This document shows, piece by piece, positions 50,564 through 59,523 of a DNA stretch of 64,000 nucleotides. The DNA is from an uncultured Ruminococcus sp. (GTDB lineage: Bacteria; Bacillota; Clostridia; Oscillospirales; Ruminococcaceae), in contig CAMBLM010000002.1 of assembly GCA_945868475.1 (NCBI GenBank), forward strand, positions 124,001 through 188,000, read 5' to 3'. The notes under the pieces were generated by a model. That model was given only the letters and a program-made list of their open reading frames with translations. It ran no database searches and was not told the DNA's origin. The translations under genes were made by a program, and so were the position numbers. The stretch's first letter is position 1. Each line of letters begins with the position of its first letter.

Positions 50564-51056
50564 TATTTTTTCTCCTCTTGATCTTCTCGTTTAAAAATTT
50601 TATAAATCCGCTGTCGGTCTTTTCGCTTTTCGGAATAACATACTCCGTGCCGTTTTCGGCTTTTATGATAAAGTGACTTTTTGTGTCACGGTATCCGTTC
50701 AGCTTTTCATAAGGAAAATAAGCCGCAAAGCTTTCTTCGCATACAAGAAAACCGTCCGTGTAAAACTCATAGAGCCGTGTTTTTACGCCATTTTCGGAAA
50801 ACGCCTTTTCAGCCGAGCGTTTTATTCCCGAAAGCGAAAATATCCCCGACAAAAATGCAAGTCCCGATATTATCGTGATAAGAAAATATCCTGCGATCGC
50901 CGAAAGAACCGCTATAACAAACGCGACCGCTGTTACAACAGTTTCAAGCCGTGCCGCCGACTTTTTTTCGCATAATATCTCGTCAGATCCATACTCCGTT
51001 TCAAGGCTGTAGACAGCAGGTGCGGCACTTTTGAGCTTTATTTCAATTTTTCCCAT
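50547..51056 (-). CDS. YcxB-like membrane protein
   Basis: 169 aa; two TMs; ..YVIPKSEKTDSGFIKFLNEKI. Confidence 0.65.
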   Translation of the reverse strand: MGKIEIKLKSAAPAVYSLETEYGSDEILCEKKSAARLETVVTAVAFVIAVLSAIAGYFLITIISGLAFLSGIFSLSGIKRSAEKAFSENGVKTRLYEFYTDGFLVCEESFAAYFPYEKLNGYRDTKSHFIIKAENGTEYVIPKSEKTDSGFIKFLNEKIKRRKNNEDNR

Positions 51057-51068
51057 AAGCCGCCCTCC

Positions 51069-51626
51069 TTATATGCTCTTGACGGTAAATTTTCCGCCGA
51101 GCTTGTTTTCCATTACCGCGCGCAGGAGCTTTTTCTGCTCATCGGAAAGCTCACTTTTCGGGATAAGGTAGGTCTTTCCGTCATCACGGAAAAGCATGAA
51201 TTCGAGCGTGTTCTCAACGCCCCTCACGATGCGTTCATAGCATTCATTAACGCCCTCATATTCGCTTGCAAACGTGAAATGGTGGCGGTAAAAGCTATAT
51301 GTGCGGCTTCCGCTGCCGTTGGGAGCTTTGCGCACCGATCTGCTGACCTTTCGTGCATTTATAAACATTTCAAGCGCGATAAGAAGTGCAAATGCGACAT
51401 ACGAAGCCGCAAGCATCGGCTGACCTGCCGCAGCCGCAACAAGAACTATCTGCAAAACGATAAGAACGGCAAGTATCGCGCCTATCACTGCGAAAATATA
51501 TGCGCCGCCGCTTTTGAAAAGCATCGTCTGTTCAAGCTGCTTGAAGTCCTTTTCGCCGCAGTTCACGGTGAAGCTGACGAGCGGCTCTTTGCCTTTATCA
51601 TCGGGAAATTCAAAGGAAACATTCAT
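51069..51626 (-). CDS. YcxB-like membrane protein (paralogue of 50547-51056)
   Basis: 185 aa; two TMs; ..YLIPKSELSDEQKKLLRAVMENKL. Confidence 0.7.
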   Translation of the reverse strand: MNVSFEFPDDKGKEPLVSFTVNCGEKDFKQLEQTMLFKSGGAYIFAVIGAILAVLIVLQIVLVAAAAGQPMLAASYVAFALLIALEMFINARKVSRSVRKAPNGSGSRTYSFYRHHFTFASEYEGVNECYERIVRGVENTLEFMLFRDDGKTYLIPKSELSDEQKKLLRAVMENKLGGKFTVKSI

Positions 51627-52954
51627 CTCTGTTCCTCCATAGCCGCATCCAATGCGCTCAGCGCTCTGTCGGCAATGACCTGATAACGCTGCTGCTTGTC
51701 CTTTATGCGCTCGCCGATGTCGGGAAGGATTCCCATATTTGCGCCCATCGGCTGAAAATTCTCAACGCTTTCATCGGAGATATAAGCCGAAAGCGCGCCG
51801 AGCATCGTTTCTCTCGGAAGCGAAAGCGATGGCTTTCCGAGCAGCTTTCGTGCCATATTCTTTCCTGCGATGATTCCGCTTGCGGCAGACTCCATATAAC
51901 CCTCAACGCCCGTTATCTGACCTGCGAAGAAGATCCTTTCATCGGAGCGGAGCGAGAAATCGCTGTTCAAAAGCTTTGGCGAGTTGAGGAATGAGTTTCT
52001 GTGCATTACGCCGTAGCGCAGGAACTCAGCATTTTCCAGTCCGGGAATAAGCGAGAACACGCGCTTCTGCTCGCCGAATTTAAGGTTAGTCTGGAAGCCG
52101 ACAATGTTGTACATCGTTCCCGAGCTGTTCTCTTTTCTGAGCTGAACAACTGCGTAGGGACGCTTTCCCGTTACGGGGTCGGTCAGTCCGACAGGCTTCA
52201 TTGCGCCGTATCGCATCGTTTCTTCGCCGCGCTTTGCAAGAACTTCTATCGGCATACAGCCCTCGTAAACGGTAAAGCTGTCGTTCTTGTTGTGAAGCTC
52301 CTGTGGGCGGTCGAACTCGTGGAGCGGAGCGGACTCTGCGTTTATTATTGCATTGTAAAATGCGAGATATTCTTCCTTTGTGAACGGGCAGTTGATGTAA
52401 TCATCGTCACCTCTGCCGTATCGGGCGGCGAAGAATGCTCTGTTCATATCGAGCGACTCAAAGGAAACTATCGGTGCGGCAGCATCGTAAAAGCTGAGAT
52501 ATCCGCCGCTCAATTCGCTTATGCTCTCGGCAAGTCCGTCTGAGGTGAGCGGTCCTGTTGCGATTATGACATTCCCCTCGGGTATCTCCGTGACCTCTTC
52601 ACTGTGGAGGGTGATATTTTCGTGCGACTTTATCTTCTCCGTCACAAGGTCGGAGAAAAGCTTTCTGTCCACCGCAAGCGCGCCGCCTGCAGGGACGGCT
52701 GTTTCTTCCGCGCAGGGAACGGTGAGCGAACCCAAGCGGCGCATCTCCTCTTTGAGCAGACCTGCCGCCGAATTGACCCTTGATGCTTTGAGCGAGTTTG
52801 AGCAGACAAGCTCGGCAAAGCCCTCATATTTATGCGCAGGAGAGAATTTTTTCGGCTTCATTTCGTAAAGGTCAACGTGTATGCCTGCCTGTGCAAGCTG
52901 CCACGCCGCCTCGCAGCCTGCAAGACCTGCGCCGATAACTTTAACGTTATTCAT
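51623..52954 (-). CDS. trmFO: methylenetetrahydrofolate--tRNA-(uracil-5-)-methyltransferase
   Basis: VIGAGLAGCEAAWQLA, AELVCSNSLKA, GQITGVEGYMESAASG. Confidence 0.97.
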   Translation of the reverse strand: MNNVKVIGAGLAGCEAAWQLAQAGIHVDLYEMKPKKFSPAHKYEGFAELVCSNSLKASRVNSAAGLLKEEMRRLGSLTVPCAEETAVPAGGALAVDRKLFSDLVTEKIKSHENITLHSEEVTEIPEGNVIIATGPLTSDGLAESISELSGGYLSFYDAAAPIVSFESLDMNRAFFAARYGRGDDDYINCPFTKEEYLAFYNAIINAESAPLHEFDRPQELHNKNDSFTVYEGCMPIEVLAKRGEETMRYGAMKPVGLTDPVTGKRPYAVVQLRKENSSGTMYNIVGFQTNLKFGEQKRVFSLIPGLENAEFLRYGVMHRNSFLNSPKLLNSDFSLRSDERIFFAGQITGVEGYMESAASGIIAGKNMARKLLGKPSLSLPRETMLGALSAYISDESVENFQPMGANMGILPDIGERIKDKQQRYQVIADRALSALDAAMEEQR

Positions 52955-53154
52955 ATTGATTGATCCTTGAAAACCTTTGGATTTTGTGCGTATAATTCGA
53001 TATAGCCGCAGTTCGGACAGCCGAAGCAGTCAACGCCGGCGGTTTTGTTGCCGTCAAGCAGCTTTCTTTTTGGATTCGCAACGTTCAGAACTCCTCCGAC
53101 AGCAGCCGAAATAAGGGCTTCCTTCATCTCTGTTTTACACTTCGGACAATCCAT
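52951..53154 (-). CDS. small zinc-ribbon protein
   Basis: MDCPKCKTEM..CFGCPNCGYIELYAQ; start at second Met. Confidence 0.7.
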   Translation of the reverse strand: MDCPKCKTEMKEALISAAVGGVLNVANPKRKLLDGNKTAGVDCFGCPNCGYIELYAQNPKVFKDQSI

Positions 53155-53209
53155 GCTCCAAACTCCTTTTCTCATCGGTATGACCGTTCAAATAAAGCTT
53201 GCTTTGGCT

Positions 53210-55288
53210 TTACTTTTCCTTTTTGATCGCAACCTCGTAGCCGCAGCCTTCCTTTAAGCAGAAGAGCTTGCCGCCCTTTTTGAAGAGCGTTGTGCCGTCG
53301 TTGCACTTCGGGCATTTATCGGAAACGGGTGTGTCCCATGTCATAAAGTCGCAGTTCGGATTATCCTCGCAGCCGAAATATTTCTTGCCCTTTTTGGACT
53401 TTTTCTGGAGTATCTTCTTGCCGCACTTAGGACAAACGCCGCCGGTCGGCTTGATGATCTTCTTCGTGTTTGTACATTCGGGGAATCCCGAGCAGGCAAG
53501 AAACTTTCCGAAACGGCCTATCTTTATTACCATAGGCTTGCCGCATACCTCGCAGACCTCGTCCGTTTCCTCGTCGGGGACTTTGATGCGCTTGCCGTCC
53601 ATATCGGTTTCAGCCTTTTTGAGCGTTGCATCGAAATCATCGTAGAAATCGTGCAGAGTCTGAACCCAGTCAGCCTCGCCCGTTTCGACCTTATCGAGGT
53701 TGCTTTCCATATTCGCCGTAAATTTTGTATCAACGATATGCTTGAAGTGGTCTTTCATGACCTGCGTCGTTACTATGCCGAGTCCCGTTGGTTTGAGCTG
53801 CTTGCCGTCTCGTTCAACATAGAAGCGGTTGGTGATAGTTGAGATAGTCGGAGCGTAGGTTGACGGTCTGCCGATGCCGTTTTCTTCGAGTGCTTTGATA
53901 AGCGTTGCTTCGGTATATCTTGCAGGCGGCTGTGTGAAGTGCTGGTTGCCCTCGATAGCTTTGAGCTTGAGCTTGTCGCCCTTTTCGATAACGGGGAGGA
54001 CTTTGTTTTCCTCGTCGTCCTTTGTTTCCTCATAGAGAACGGTAAAGCCGTCAAATTTTACCGAGAAGCCCGTTGCCTTGAATGTGCAGCCGTTTGCATC
54101 AATAGCGGCGGAAACCGTATCGAGCGAAGCACTTTCCATCTGGCTCGCGATGAAGCGCTCCCAGATAAGGCGGTAAAGCTTGAACTGCTCGGGGGTAAGG
54201 CTGTCTTTTATTTTTGCAGGAGTAAGCTCGGGCATAGACGGACGGATAGCTTCGTGGGCGTCCTGAGCGCCTGCCTTGGTCTTGTATATCTTCGGCGTGG
54301 AGGGGACGTATTTTTTGCCGTAGACCTCCTCGATGTATTTATAAGCCGCAGCGCGCGCTTCATCGGAGATTCTAAGGCTGTCGGTTCTCATATATGTGAT
54401 AAGACCGACTGCGCCCATATTTTCGATCTCAACGCCTTCGTAAAGTGTCTGCGCTGTTTTCATCGTCTTTGCAGCGGCAAAGCCAAGCTTTTTCGATGCT
54501 TCCTGCTGCATTGTCGAAGTCGTGAACGGAGGTGCGGGCGACTTTCTGCGAACGGATTTCCTGACCTCGGTGACGATATAGTCTGCGTCCTCAACACGGG
54601 CAAGTATCGCATCGGCTTCTTCCTTGGAGTGAAGCTCGGTCTTCTTTCCGTCAACACCGTAGAACGAAGCAGCGAACTGCTTTTTCGAGGACGGAGCGGT
54701 CATTTTCGTATCGATCGACCAATATTCCTCGGGCTTGAAGTTTTCGATCTGCTTTTCCCTGTCAACGACGAGCGAAACTGCGACCGACTGAACACGTCCT
54801 GCCGAAAGTCCGCGGCGGACTTTTTTCCAGAGGAACGGTGAAAGCTTATAACCAACGATACGGTCGAGGATACGGCGAGCCTGCTGCGCATTGACGAGAT
54901 CAAGGTCGATGCTGCGCGGATGCGCCATACCATTGGTAACGCCTGTTTTTGTGATCTCGTTGAAAGTTACTCGGTTGTTTGCGTCCATAGGCAGTCCGAG
55001 CATCTGCGCCAAGTGCCATGAAATGGCTTCTCCCTCGCGGTCAGGGTCCGTTGCGAGATATACGAAATCGGACTTCTTCGCTTCGTCCTTTAAGCTTGCG
55101 ATAAGCTCCTCTTTGCCTTTTATATCGGTATAAACGGGTTTGAAATCATTGTCAACATCAACGCTGAGCTTTGATTTTGGCAGGTCACGGACGTGACCCA
55201 TTGAAGCAACGACCTCATAGCCGCTGCCGAGATATTTTTTTATAGTTTTAGCCTTTGCGGGTGACTCCACAATTACAAGCTTTGACAT
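53210..55288 (-). CDS. topA: type I DNA topoisomerase
   Basis: 692 aa; KLVIVESPAKAKTIKKYLG, LITYMRTDS, C-terminal zinc fingers. Confidence 0.97.
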   Translation of the reverse strand: MSKLVIVESPAKAKTIKKYLGSGYEVVASMGHVRDLPKSKLSVDVDNDFKPVYTDIKGKEELIASLKDEAKKSDFVYLATDPDREGEAISWHLAQMLGLPMDANNRVTFNEITKTGVTNGMAHPRSIDLDLVNAQQARRILDRIVGYKLSPFLWKKVRRGLSAGRVQSVAVSLVVDREKQIENFKPEEYWSIDTKMTAPSSKKQFAASFYGVDGKKTELHSKEEADAILARVEDADYIVTEVRKSVRRKSPAPPFTTSTMQQEASKKLGFAAAKTMKTAQTLYEGVEIENMGAVGLITYMRTDSLRISDEARAAAYKYIEEVYGKKYVPSTPKIYKTKAGAQDAHEAIRPSMPELTPAKIKDSLTPEQFKLYRLIWERFIASQMESASLDTVSAAIDANGCTFKATGFSVKFDGFTVLYEETKDDEENKVLPVIEKGDKLKLKAIEGNQHFTQPPARYTEATLIKALEENGIGRPSTYAPTISTITNRFYVERDGKQLKPTGLGIVTTQVMKDHFKHIVDTKFTANMESNLDKVETGEADWVQTLHDFYDDFDATLKKAETDMDGKRIKVPDEETDEVCEVCGKPMVIKIGRFGKFLACSGFPECTNTKKIIKPTGGVCPKCGKKILQKKSKKGKKYFGCEDNPNCDFMTWDTPVSDKCPKCNDGTTLFKKGGKLFCLKEGCGYEVAIKKEK

Positions 55289-55321
55289 TTATATCGTAAC
55301 TCCTTTCGGAAAATCATCAGT

Positions 55322-56578
55322 TCAAAGGGCAAAGTAATCCTGCCCTGTTTCGGAATAAACAGCACCGTCAATTTCAAGGTCTGTGATAAGCATAAGCACC
55401 TCGGAAATATCAAGACCGCTCTTTTCTGCGACCTCATCGGGTGAAATGCCGTTTTCGGCGCTTTTTATGATATCATAAATGATACCCGAACTGCCCTCGG
55501 GTCTGTATACTTCTTCGCTTTCCGTCTTTTCGCCCGAAAATTCAGGCTGCTTAGGCGGTTTTGACGTTTTGTGCTTCTTAGGCTGTTTGGGTTCATAGGT
55601 TTTAGCCTGTGGGATCGGCGGAGCAGCTTCGTGAGCAGCTTCACCGAGCTTTGCCGTATCGGAAATGCTGTCTTTTACAGGCTTATGACTGTAGTTCTCG
55701 AAATATTCGCACGGGATATCGTATTCATAGAGAAGCGGTATCGCGCCGTCGCGGATAAGCGACTTGTTGCCGTCATACCTCGGGTCGAAAATATCGTGCG
55801 GCGGTATCACCCAAAGGTCGCGCCCCTGTGAAACGGCGTTTGAAGCTGTACTGAGCGAGCCGCTTCGTTCCGATGCTTCGATAACAGCCGTTCCCATCGC
55901 GATGCCCGAAAGTATTCGGTTTCGCATAGGAAAATTAAAGCGGTTCGCGCTTGAATTCGGGAAGTATTCGGACAGAAACAGACCGTTTGCGGCTATCTCG
56001 TCAATATATTGGCTGTTCTCGGCAGGGTATTCATAGCCTATGCCTGCGCCGAGGACGGCTATGGTTTTACCGCCCGAACGGACAGCGGAAAGATGCGCGG
56101 TTATGTCCGTTCCGACAGCAAAGCCGCTCGCCACAACGATACCCGACTTTGCAAGAGCCGAGCATATCTTTTTGGCTGTATTTTTTGAATATTCAGAAGG
56201 GTTTCTTGCTCCGACGACCGCAACAATAACATCGGACGCGAGCAGATTGATCTCGCCCTTATAAAAAAGCAGAACGGGCGGATCGTATATTCCCCTCAGT
56301 TTTGGCGGATAGTCGGTGTCATTGAAACCGACTATTCCGATATTATGACCGAAGCAGTATGAAATTATTTCACGAAGCTGCTTGGCGGTCGTGTTTTCTG
56401 CGGCTCTCAGCTCCTGCGGAGTGAATACACCCTGCGGACGCTCGAAAGCAATGGCTTTGTAGAGCGCATTGAGCGAGCCGAAATGCTGTTCAAGCTCCCA
56501 TATCCTTGCTTTTCCCACGCCGAAGCAGGATACGATATACAGCAGCTTTATTATCTCATCACGAAAGATATCGCTCAT
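55322..56578 (-). CDS. dprA: DNA-processing protein DprA
   Basis: VAVVGARNPSEYSKN, VASGFAVGTDITAHLSAV, PMRNRILSGIAMGTAVIEASERSGSLSTA. Confidence 0.95.
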   Translation of the reverse strand: MSDIFRDEIIKLLYIVSCFGVGKARIWELEQHFGSLNALYKAIAFERPQGVFTPQELRAAENTTAKQLREIISYCFGHNIGIVGFNDTDYPPKLRGIYDPPVLLFYKGEINLLASDVIVAVVGARNPSEYSKNTAKKICSALAKSGIVVASGFAVGTDITAHLSAVRSGGKTIAVLGAGIGYEYPAENSQYIDEIAANGLFLSEYFPNSSANRFNFPMRNRILSGIAMGTAVIEASERSGSLSTASNAVSQGRDLWVIPPHDIFDPRYDGNKSLIRDGAIPLLYEYDIPCEYFENYSHKPVKDSISDTAKLGEAAHEAAPPIPQAKTYEPKQPKKHKTSKPPKQPEFSGEKTESEEVYRPEGSSGIIYDIIKSAENGISPDEVAEKSGLDISEVLMLITDLEIDGAVYSETGQDYFAL

Positions 56579-57360
56579 TTCGTCAGCTCCCACATTATGA
56601 TAGAAGCGGCAGTTGCGGCATTGAGCGAATTCACATTGCCGTTCATGTGTATAGTGAGCTTTTTACCGCATCGGCTGACGGTTTCGTGCGGAAGTCCGTT
56701 CCCCTCATTTCCGATAAGCACGGCTGCGCCGTTTTTGAACGAGCAGTCGGTAAGAGAAAGCGCATCTGTATCAATTACGGAAGCAAAGGTTTCGATCCTC
56801 TTGTTTTTGAGTGCGGCGAACATTCCGTCCTCGTCGGCGTTGGCTATCTTCATTCGGAAAAGGCTGCCCATAGTCGAGCGGACCGTTTTAGGGTTATAAA
56901 TATCACAGCAGTTCACGGCTATTATCCCGTCAACACCCATAGCGTCAGCTGTTCTGATAATTGTACCCATATTCCCGGGGTCCTGAAGCCGGAAAAGCAC
57001 GGCGTACTTCCCACGTTCTTTCACAAGCTCGTCCGCGGATATGCTTTTCGGCATTTTGCAGGCTGCAAAAATGCCCTGCGTACCCTGTGTCTGTGCAAGT
57101 GAGGCAGCAAGTTCATCGGGAACGATAATGATCTTTCCGCATTTTTCTTCAAGCTTTTCAAGCAGTTCGGGGAACTTCTCCGAAGTCGCTTCCGAGGCTA
57201 TGACAAAGCTCATTTCCGCATTTTCCATTGCCGCATCTTCGACAAGTCTTACGCCCTCAAGCGGAAACAGACCATACTCGCTGCGATATTTTTTGTTTAA
57301 AGCTATCTTCTTGAACAGCTTTATTTTATCGTTTTCCTTTGAAGCAATAAACTGTCGCAA
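56575..57360 (-). CDS. TrmH/SpoU family RNA methyltransferase
   Basis: RLQDPGNMGTIIRTADAMGVDGII; LIGNEGNGLPHE; NSLNAATAASIIMWEL. Confidence 0.93.
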   Translation of the reverse strand: MRQFIASKENDKIKLFKKIALNKKYRSEYGLFPLEGVRLVEDAAMENAEMSFVIASEATSEKFPELLEKLEEKCGKIIIVPDELAASLAQTQGTQGIFAACKMPKSISADELVKERGKYAVLFRLQDPGNMGTIIRTADAMGVDGIIAVNCCDIYNPKTVRSTMGSLFRMKIANADEDGMFAALKNKRIETFASVIDTDALSLTDCSFKNGAAVLIGNEGNGLPHETVSRCGKKLTIHMNGNVNSLNAATAASIIMWELTK

Positions 57361-57472
57361 CGCTCTGTTCCTCCTTTAAAAATGCGGTTTGTTCACAGTT
57401 TTCTCAAAATCATAAAAATCGCAAAAAGTCAGAAGCAAAAAATTCACTTCTGACCTTGTAAGCGTTTTTTAA

Positions 57473-57826
57473 TTAAAGAGCAGCCTTTGCCTTTTCGGTA
57501 AGAGCTGTGAAACCTGCTGCATCGTTAACAGCGATCTCTGCGAGCATCTTTCTGTTAAGTGTGATGCCAGCCTTCTTAAGGCCGTTCATGAATGTTGAGT
57601 AGTTCATACCATTCATCTTGCAAGCTGCGGAAATTCTTGTGATCCAGAGCTTTCTGAAATCTCTCTTCTTAAGACGTCTGCCAACATAAGCATAGTTGCC
57701 GGACTTCATAACGGCTTCTTTAGCCATCTTGAAATGCTTGCTCTTTGCGCCCCAGTAGCCCTTAGCAAGCTTTAATGTTTTATTTCTTCTCTTTCGAGTA
57801 GCCATTGCGCCCTTAACACGAGCCAT
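57473..57826 (-). CDS. rplT: 50S ribosomal protein L20
   Basis: [32 protein letters not shown]. Confidence 0.98.
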   Translation of the reverse strand: MARVKGAMATRKRRNKTLKLAKGYWGAKSKHFKMAKEAVMKSGNYAYVGRRLKKRDFRKLWITRISAACKMNGMNYSTFMNGLKKAGITLNRKMLAEIAVNDAAGFTALTEKAKAAL

Positions 57827-57858
57827 AATTCTTTACCTCCGTTTGTTTCGTATTTAGA

Positions 57859-58056
57859 TTACTTGTAAGGAATAAGAACCTTAACGGTTGAAGCGTTTGC
57901 AGAGCTTGCGTAGCCGGCTGCTCTTGCAATTCTCTTACGCTTTGTAGCCTTCTGAGTAAGTCTGTGTCTTTTGTTGGTCTTCTGATACTTTACAAGACCG
58001 TTCTTGGTTACTTTAAAACGCTTTTTTGCGCCAGAATGTGTTTTCTGCTTAGGCAT
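57859..58056 (-). CDS. rpmI: 50S ribosomal protein L35
   Basis: [20 protein letters not shown]. Confidence 0.98.
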   Translation of the reverse strand: MPKQKTHSGAKKRFKVTKNGLVKYQKTNKRHRLTQKATKRKRIARAAGYASSANASTVKVLIPYK

Positions 58057-58104
58057 GATGTATCCTCCTTCAATTTTAGGCGAAGCTTTCGCCGTTGTAT
58101 TTTT

Positions 58105-58632
58105 TTATTTTGAAGCCTTCGGGGAAACGAACATAACGAGTGCGCGTCCCTCCATTTTTGATGGCTTTTCAACCGTACCGTATTCGGAAACAGCTTCCTT
58201 GAATCTGTCAAGAAGCTCTTCACCGAGCTGAGGATGTGCGATCGCACGTTTGCGGAAACGAATGGAAACCTTGAGCTTATCGCCACCTTTAAGGAACTTC
58301 GCAGCCTGATTTACCTTTGTGTTGAAATCGTTCGTGTCGATGGTGGAGAACATTCTGATCTCCTTAACGTCAACGACCTTCTGATTTTTCTTTGCTTCCT
58401 TCTCACGCTTGCCCTGTTCAAAAAGGTACTTTCCGTAGTCCATGATCTTACACACGGGCGGAGTTGCCTGCGGAGCAATTTTTACAAGATCAAGCTCTCT
58501 TTCTTCTGCAAGAGCCAACGCTTCCTTTGCCGAGATAACGCCGATGGCGGAACCGTCGGAATCAATCACACGGATCTCTTTGTCCTTGATTTCTTCATTA
58601 ATCTGTAATTCTTTAACGCTTATGTTAAGCAC
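58105..58632 (-). CDS. infC: translation initiation factor IF-3
   Basis: INEEIKDKEIRVIDSDGSAIGVISAKEAL. Confidence 0.97.
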   Translation of the reverse strand: MLNISVKELQINEEIKDKEIRVIDSDGSAIGVISAKEALALAEERELDLVKIAPQATPPVCKIMDYGKYLFEQGKREKEAKKNQKVVDVKEIRMFSTIDTNDFNTKVNQAAKFLKGGDKLKVSIRFRKRAIAHPQLGEELLDRFKEAVSEYGTVEKPSKMEGRALVMFVSPKASK

Positions 58633-58822
58633 CCCCGAAATAAAATAAAAATGAGCGGAAAAGCATCTCTTCCGCTCATACTGTGTTTCATCTCAAAGCA
58701 GGCAGGCATAAAAGCCGCCGCTTGTAAATAAAAAAGAGTATCTATTGACCTCTGCGCACTCTTTGCGGCAGGGTGAGAACGGAAAGTTCTGCTTTATTTT
58801 AAATGGTTTTCTCAAACCAACG
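58633..58822 (-). promoter_or_regulatory. structured infC-rpmI-rplT leader with internal terminator (candidate L20-type autoregulatory leader)
   Basis: ~190-nt untranslated leader from TTGACA-16-TATAAT (58829-58856); GAGCGGAAGAGATGCTTTTCCGCTC+U-rich hairpin at 58652-58679 before infC. Confidence 0.6.
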
Positions 58823-58901
58823 CTATATATTATACCACAAAAAACGCATTTGTCAAGGGTTTTTGCAATTTTTTTTGAAATTTCTTCGTTCTCCGCAGAT
58901 A

Positions 58902-59072
58902 TTATGACTTCAAATTTCTAAAAAGCTCTTCCAAGTCCGTATAACCCTTTACATTCGGGTCAGCCGCAATCTTTTCAGCTTCAAGCACTGCTTGTTTTGT
59001 ATAAAAATTCGGAACGAACTCATCATCTTTTACGAATGATGCCTTTTCTTTGCAAACGTCTTGCTTTTTCAT
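58902..59072 (-). CDS. short protein resembling the C-terminal part of RelB/DinJ antitoxins
   Basis: MKKQDVCKEKASFVKDDEFVPNFYTKQAVLEAEKIAADPNVKGYTDLEELFRNLKS. Confidence 0.5.
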   Translation of the reverse strand: MKKQDVCKEKASFVKDDEFVPNFYTKQAVLEAEKIAADPNVKGYTDLEELFRNLKS

Positions 59073-59076
59073 AAAA

Positions 59077-59508
59077 TCACTGTCCGTCAGCCTGATCGGC
59101 ACTCTCGGAAACATTTCCCGCAAGCTTGTTCTGATAGGATTCATTGTCGAACCATTCGTCCAGCACCTTTACGGAGATGGAATAACCTGTGCCTGTCTTG
59201 ACATACTCGGTGATCTCGCCCGTGGTGAGGAGAGTTTCTATCTCCTGCGAGGTGAGGTTGAGATACTCGGCAGCTTCGTCCTCGGTGAGGTATTTTTTCT
59301 CGCTGAAGTTCATACTGTCGGGCGTTGTGACGTTGCTGATATTTGAGAAAGACTTATCGGTGACCGTCTTGTTCAGCTTGCGTATGCCGCCGCCTATTGA
59401 AAGTCCGCTTATAAGTACGCATATTCCGAGGAAGACTGCTCCGACGAATGTTCCGTTTATCATTCCCGAACGGGGTGCTCTGTTTCTGTTATCCTGATTT
59501 GAAGCCAT
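59077..59508 (-). CDS. membrane-anchored protein with excisionase/MerR-like helix-turn-helix domain
   Basis: N-terminal TM GTFVGAVFLGICVLISGLSIGGG then KKYLTEDEAAEYLNLTSQEIETLLTTGEI. Confidence 0.65.
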   Translation of the reverse strand: MASNQDNRNRAPRSGMINGTFVGAVFLGICVLISGLSIGGGIRKLNKTVTDKSFSNISNVTTPDSMNFSEKKYLTEDEAAEYLNLTSQEIETLLTTGEITEYVKTGTGYSISVKVLDEWFDNESYQNKLAGNVSESADQADGQ

Positions 59509-59523
59509 TTTTTATCCAGCCTT

